From Pontivivens sp032464575 (lineage in GTDB: Bacteria; Pseudomonadota; Alphaproteobacteria; Rhodobacterales; Rhodobacteraceae), in assembly GCA_032464575.1 (NCBI GenBank), contig JAWDKM010000004.1:1-64000 (forward strand): DNA of 64,000 nt. Direction: 5' to 3'. The notes beneath the pieces are model-generated. The model was not told the DNA's origin and did not search any database. It saw nothing but the letters and a program-made list of their open reading frames with translations. Positions 60,001-64,000 of the stretch are shown here, piece by piece; position 1 is the stretch's first letter, and each line of letters begins with the position of its first letter. A program made the position numbers and the translations under genes.

Positions 60001-60843
60001 TCAGAGAAAACGGAGGCCCAGCACCTTGCTGACCGGATCGGACAGGAGCTCCGCCGCCTCGGCATGCATCATGTCCGACGGGCAGCGGCGCGCGACCTCG
60101 GGACGCTGGCGGCCGGCGATGCGGGGACCGTGCGCCGCCTCGCTCGACGCGACGTATTCGACGTAGTAATCCACGTGCGGCTTGATCTCCTCGATCATGT
60201 CGCGGTCGACGTAACTGGGAGGGTTCTCGCGGGCATTGAGCGGATCCATCCGCTCGGCCATTTCGGGCGAGGTGTCCGACAGCCAGCACAGGATCGTCGG
60301 CGTCTCGATATCCGCGATCAGCTCCTTCATGCGGGCGACCCAGGCCTGGCGCAGCTCGATCTGGACCACCTTGAACCGCTCGGGGCTGGTCTTCCAGCAG
60401 GCGATGAGCATGTTGGCGGCAAAGCGGAAATCGGAGAAGTCGATCTCGGGGTAGAGGGCGCGCATCGTCTCGCTCACGTCGCGCAGCCGCAGGTTCCGGC
60501 GCACAAAGACGGAGAACAGCCGGTTCGAGGTGACATGCGCCCCCATTACCGTGATGACGCAGGCCCGCGCGTTCGAGCACGCCTCGAGCACCACCGGGTC
60601 CTTGAGGAAGAAGGTCGGGCCCGCGCCGGGCGATCCCCAGTTGGCGCAGGGATACTCGATCAGCCTCTCGAGCTGGGCGGGCCAGGGCGACATCGCGAAG
60701 CGCCCGTATGTCTCGGACCCGCCGATGCAGGCGACATAGGGCTGCGAAAGGTCCGGCTTCGGTCCCCTGAACACCTGGCGAGAACGGCCCCACCTATACT
60801 CGTCATAGTTGAGCCCTGTAGTGAGGACCGACTGGAAACTCAT
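60001..60843 (-). CDS. DUF6473-family protein
   Basis: A 280-residue protein starting MSFQSVLTTGLNYDEYRWG, with RQVFRGPKPDLSQPYVACIGGSETYGRF, and VNWGSPGAGP-like ANWGSPGAG. I associate this with the DUF6473 family in Rhodobacterales (from memory). The fold looks SGNH-hydrolase-like (GGSET block near the N terminus). Substrate unknown. Confidence 0.78.
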   Translation of the reverse strand: MSFQSVLTTGLNYDEYRWGRSRQVFRGPKPDLSQPYVACIGGSETYGRFAMSPWPAQLERLIEYPCANWGSPGAGPTFFLKDPVVLEACSNARACVITVMGAHVTSNRLFSVFVRRNLRLRDVSETMRALYPEIDFSDFRFAANMLIACWKTSPERFKVVQIELRQAWVARMKELIADIETPTILCWLSDTSPEMAERMDPLNARENPPSYVDRDMIEEIKPHVDYYVEYVASSEAAHGPRIAGRQRPEVARRCPSDMMHAEAAELLSDPVSKVLGLRFL

Positions 60844-60990
60844 GTCGTGTTCTCCGAATGACCGGGACGAGCACTTCCCTCAGCGCGTCGCTTTTCCAAC
60901 TACCCGCAAGTCGTTTCGGTTTCCTAAACAGCGGTTGCACCCGCTCCGACGCGGCGCATAGTGTGGCTCCGCGATGATAGGAGGCGTGCA

Positions 60991-61866
60991 ATGGCGATCG
61001 AGACGGTGGGCGTGGTGGGAGCTGGCCAGATGGGCAACGGCATCGCGCATGTGTTCGCGGTCGCCGGCTACGACGTTCTTCTCAATGACATTTCCGCCGA
61101 TGCGCTGGAGGCCGCCCTCGACAGGATCGGCGGCAATCTCGACCGGCAGGTGGCGCGCGAGAAGCTGACCTCGCAGGAGCGGGACGCGGCGCTGAAGCGC
61201 ATCCGCACCACGACCACGCTCGCCGATCTGGGACCGAGCGACCTCATCATCGAGGCCGCGACCGAGAACGAGCGTGTGAAGGAGAAGATCTTCGACGGGC
61301 TCGCGCCGCATCTGGGCACGGGCACGATCCTGACCTCCAACACCTCCTCGATCTCCATCACCCGGCTGGCAAGCCGGACCGACCGGCCCGAACGGTTCAT
61401 GGGCTTCCACTTCATGAACCCGGTACCGGTCATGAGCCTCGTGGAGCTGATCCGCGGGATCGCGACGGATCAGGAGACCTACGACACCCTGTCGGAGGTG
61501 GTCAGGAAGCTCGGCAAGACCGCGGCGAGTGCAGAGGATTTCCCCGCCTTCATCGTCAACCGCATCCTGATGCCGATGATCAACGAGGCGATCTACACGC
61601 TCTACGAGGGGGTCGGCTCCGTGCAGAGCATCGACACTTCGCTGAAGCTCGGCGCGAACCACCCGATGGGGCCGCTGGCACTGGCCGATTTCATCGGGCT
61701 CGATACGTGTCTGGCCATCATGAACGTGCTGCACGATGGGCTTGCGGATACCAAGTACCGCCCCTGCCCGCTCCTCGTGAAATATGTCGAGGCGGGCTGG
61801 CTGGGCCGCAAGACCGGCCGCGGCTTCTACGACTATCGTGGCGAGGAGCCCGTGCCGACGCGCTGA
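60991..61866 (+). CDS. hbd: 3-hydroxybutyryl-CoA dehydrogenase
   Basis: A 291-residue enzyme with an N-terminal NAD-binding motif GVVGAGQMGNGIA (8-20), ATENERVKEKIF, and the catalytic His in MGFHFMNPVPVM. The C-terminal domain ends LGRKTGRGFYDYRGE. It oxidises 3-hydroxybutyryl-CoA, linked to the ETF genes by function (fatty acid and polyhydroxybutyrate metabolism). GGAGG precedes the ATG. Confidence 0.95.
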   Translation: MAIETVGVVGAGQMGNGIAHVFAVAGYDVLLNDISADALEAALDRIGGNLDRQVAREKLTSQERDAALKRIRTTTTLADLGPSDLIIEAATENERVKEKIFDGLAPHLGTGTILTSNTSSISITRLASRTDRPERFMGFHFMNPVPVMSLVELIRGIATDQETYDTLSEVVRKLGKTAASAEDFPAFIVNRILMPMINEAIYTLYEGVGSVQSIDTSLKLGANHPMGPLALADFIGLDTCLAIMNVLHDGLADTKYRPCPLLVKYVEAGWLGRKTGRGFYDYRGEEPVPTR

Positions 61867-61977
61867 GCGTCACAGATCGGTCATCGCAGCTTAACAGTGG
61901 CGAGGCTGAACCGTCGCAGCTCTGCGCAACCCTGAGAGGGCGCCCCGAACCGGGGCCATCCAGCCAGGGAGTGCAGT

Positions 61978-63519
61978 ATGCCAAGCATCAAGTTGACCCG
62001 CCGCCAGACCCTCGCCGCCGGGGCCGCCTTCGTCGGCACCCTCGCCATGCCGGGGCTGAGCCGCGCGCAGACGCGGCCCGTCATCACTCACGGGCTCCAA
62101 TCCGGCGATATCGCCCATGACGGCGCCATGATCTGGGCCCGCGCCGACCGCGAGGCGAAGATGCTCGTCGAGTGGTCCACGACCGAGGGTTTCGACATCG
62201 TCCACGCGGTCCAGCCGCTCGACATCGGCGCGCCGACCGACTTCACCGGCAAGCTGGCGCTCGGCGGCCTGCCGTCGGATCAGGACATCTTCTACCGCGT
62301 GCGGATGATGGACCTCGCGGACAGCAACGCGATCTCCGCCCCGCAGATCGGCCATTTCCGCACCGCGCCCGCGGGCCTGCGCGACATCTCCTTCGTCTGG
62401 TCGGGCGACACTGCCGGTCAGGGCTGGGGCATCGACGAGGATCGCGGCGGGATGCGGACCTACGCCACGATGCTGACCCATCAGCCCGACTTCTTCATCC
62501 ATTCCGGCGACACCATCTACGCCGACAACCCGATGGAGACGGAGGTGGCGCTGGCCGACGGCACCACATGGCGCAACGTGGTGATCGAGCAGAAGGCGAA
62601 GGTGGCCGAGACGCTGGACGAGTTCCGCAAGCAGTACCTCTACAACATGCTCGACGACAACGTGCGGGCGTTCAATGCGCAGGTGCCGATGATGGCCCAG
62701 TGGGACGACCACGAGGTCACCAACAACTGGTATCCGAACGAGGTCCTCTCCGCCGACGACCGGTATACGGAGAAGTCGGCCCGCCTCCTCGCCTCCCGCG
62801 CCGCACGCGCCTTCCACGAGATGATGCCGACCCGGCAGGCGGCCGAGGAGCCGCACCGCATCTACCGCAAGATCGCCTACGGGCCGCTCCTCGATATCTT
62901 CTTCCTCGACCTGCGCACCTATCGCGGCGACAACACCCCGAATGACGAGGCGGAGGGCGCGCCGTTCCTCGGCCGCGAACAGCTCGCCTGGCTGAAGCGG
63001 GAGCTTGCGGCGAGCGAGGCGACGTGGAAGGTCATCGCCTCCGACATGCCGATCGGGATGATCGTGCGCGACGGGGACGAGCACTTCGAGAACGGGGCGA
63101 ACGGCGACGGCCCGGCACTGGGGCGCGAGCAGGACATCGCTGAGATCCTGTCCTTCATAAAGCATGGCCGCGTGACCAACACGGTCTGGCTGACGGCGGA
63201 CGTGCACTACACCGCCGCCCACCACTACAGCCCCGATCGCGCGCAGTTCCAGGATTTCGAGCCGTTCTGGGAGTTCGTCTCGGGCCCGCTCCACGCCGGC
63301 ACCTTCGGCCCCAACGACTACGACAACACCTTCGGGCCGGAGGTCCGGTTCTCGAAGGCCCCGACCGAGGAGCAGGGCGTGAACCTGCCGCCCTCGGACG
63401 GGCTCCAGTTCTTCGGCAAGGTCGACATCGCCGCCGACACTCGCGTGATGACGGTGAGCCTGCTCGACATGGCCGACCAGGTGCTGTGGTCGACGGAGCT
63501 TCAGCCGGTTCTCGGCTGA
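61978..63519 (+). CDS. PhoD-type alkaline phosphatase/phosphodiesterase
   Basis: A 513-residue exported enzyme. The signal has a Tat-like TRRQTLAAGAAF motif. A fibronectin-like N-terminal domain (about 35-130) is followed by the metallophosphatase core: WSGDTAGQ, HSGDTIYAD, QWDDHEVTNNW and TADVHYTAAHHY supply the metal ligands (calcium/iron in PhoD). AGGGAG precedes the ATG. No pho-box was identified. Confidence 0.93.
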   Translation: MPSIKLTRRQTLAAGAAFVGTLAMPGLSRAQTRPVITHGLQSGDIAHDGAMIWARADREAKMLVEWSTTEGFDIVHAVQPLDIGAPTDFTGKLALGGLPSDQDIFYRVRMMDLADSNAISAPQIGHFRTAPAGLRDISFVWSGDTAGQGWGIDEDRGGMRTYATMLTHQPDFFIHSGDTIYADNPMETEVALADGTTWRNVVIEQKAKVAETLDEFRKQYLYNMLDDNVRAFNAQVPMMAQWDDHEVTNNWYPNEVLSADDRYTEKSARLLASRAARAFHEMMPTRQAAEEPHRIYRKIAYGPLLDIFFLDLRTYRGDNTPNDEAEGAPFLGREQLAWLKRELAASEATWKVIASDMPIGMIVRDGDEHFENGANGDGPALGREQDIAEILSFIKHGRVTNTVWLTADVHYTAAHHYSPDRAQFQDFEPFWEFVSGPLHAGTFGPNDYDNTFGPEVRFSKAPTEEQGVNLPPSDGLQFFGKVDIAADTRVMTVSLLDMADQVLWSTELQPVLG

Positions 63520-63528
63520 GCTTGACGG

Positions 63529-63548
63529 GGCGGCCCCAGCGGGCCGCC
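63529..63548. terminator. hairpin between convergent genes
   Basis: GGCGGCCC pairs with GGGCCGCC around CAGC. It lies between the PhoD stop and the AlaX-like stop and may serve both strands. There is no strong U-tract. Confidence 0.5.
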
Positions 63549-63549
63549 T

Positions 63550-64000
63550 CTACCCCGCCAGGATCACGCTGACGCGGCGGTTCCGGCGGCCCTTCTTCTC
63601 GACCTTGCCGAGGGTCACGGGGCCGATCTCCGCCGTCGAGGCGACGTGCGTGCCGCCGCAGGGTTGCAGGTCGATCTCCCCGATGCGCACCAGCCGGATG
63701 CGGCCCGCGCCACGCGGGGGCTGGACGGACATCGTCTTCACGAGGCCCGGATTGGCGTCGAGTTCGGCCTCGGTGATCCATTCGGAGCTGACGTCATGAT
63801 CCTCCGCGATCAGGGCATTCAGCCGATCCTCCAGCGCCTGCTTGTCCTCCGGCGCGTCGGGCATGTCGAAGTCGAGCCGGCCCTTCTGCGCACCGATGGA
63901 GCCGCCGGTGACGGGCAGCGGGATCACGACGGACAGGAGGTGGAGCGCCGTGTGCACCCGCATGTGCCGGTGGCGCAGGTCCCAGTCGAGATGCTGCGTC
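63550..64000 (-). CDS. alanyl-tRNA editing protein, partial
   Basis: The reading frame is open to the right edge of the window, so the start is missing; 149 residues are visible. It contains the editing-domain zinc motifs HTALHLLS and CGGTHVAST, and ends KGRRNRRVSVILAG. This is the AlaX-type or ThrRS/AlaRS second additional domain, which hydrolyses mischarged Ser- or Gly-tRNA(Ala). An in-frame ATG at 63963 falls inside the fold and is unlikely to be the start. Confidence 0.88.
   Translation of the reverse strand, partial: TQHLDWDLRHRHMRVHTALHLLSVVIPLPVTGGSIGAQKGRLDFDMPDAPEDKQALEDRLNALIAEDHDVSSEWITEAELDANPGLVKTMSVQPPRGAGRIRLVRIGEIDLQPCGGTHVASTAEIGPVTLGKVEKKGRRNRRVSVILAG

Noticed and set aside
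1..64000. tRNA, rRNA, CRISPR, prophage or insertion sequence
   Set aside because: None seen by eye: no cloverleaf-like sequences, regular repeat arrays, transposase or integrase genes.

Overview
The window is high-GC chromosomal DNA of an alphaproteobacterium, almost certainly Rhodobacterales (Roseobacter/Paracoccus relatives). The reasons are gene order (HIG1-domain protein, cobalamin adenosyltransferase, etfB, etfA, 3-hydroxybutyryl-CoA dehydrogenase; riboflavin genes followed by nusB), an RNase E with a long acidic insert in its S1 domain, DUF6473 and DUF6653-type proteins, and dispersed palindromic repeats of the kind found in this order. No tRNA, rRNA, CRISPR array, insertion sequence or prophage was seen.

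Positions 1-17400 hold a catabolic island. A divergent promoter region near 14.1 kb drives a four-gene sugar-type ABC importer leftward (ATPase, binding protein, two permeases) and a two-domain NTF2/SnoaL-like protein rightward. Further left on the minus strand come a short SnoaL-like protein, an HpsN/HisD-type dehydrogenase, another two-domain SnoaL-like protein, two VOC proteins, an SDR oxidoreductase, a LacI-family repressor, a fourth SnoaL-like protein, a small membrane protein and a double-cupin protein. Two near-identical 16-bp LacI-type palindromes (14125-14140 and 9269-9284) mark the heads of the transporter and catabolic units and tie the island into one probable regulon. I do not recognise this gene set as a described pathway. 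An MFS transporter and a third VOC protein follow.

Positions 17450-32705 hold an alcohol/aldehyde oxidation island. On the minus strand a c-type cytochrome and a XoxJ-like binding protein precede a form II CO-dehydrogenase-like molybdenum hydroxylase (CoxG-, CoxS-, CoxL- and CoxM-like). Divergently there is a PQQ-associated Ped-type ABC module (binding protein, beta-propeller, small exported protein, ATPase, permease) and a Sel1-like protein. An NMT1/SsuA-type binding protein and an ATPase without a permease lie on the other strand. A PedH-like PQQ alcohol dehydrogenase carrying the extra aspartate typical of lanthanide-dependent enzymes follows, ending in a strong terminator.

Positions 32860-47000 carry an MFS efflux pump, a methyltransferase, penicillin-binding protein 1A, an N-acetylmuramoyl-L-alanine amidase, RNase E (divergent from the amidase, with a roughly 480-bp region between), and a capsule block (KpsC, Wza/KpsD-like lipoprotein, KpsS).

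Positions 47000-64000 are mainly housekeeping: ribE, a broken gene, ribB (with a degenerate GTP-cyclohydrolase II domain), ribH, nusB, membrane proteins and an M48 protease, parC, HIG1 protein, cobalamin adenosyltransferase, etfBA, unknown and NYN-domain proteins, DUF6473 protein, hydroxybutyryl-CoA dehydrogenase, a PhoD-type phosphatase, and a partial alanyl-tRNA editing protein at the right edge.
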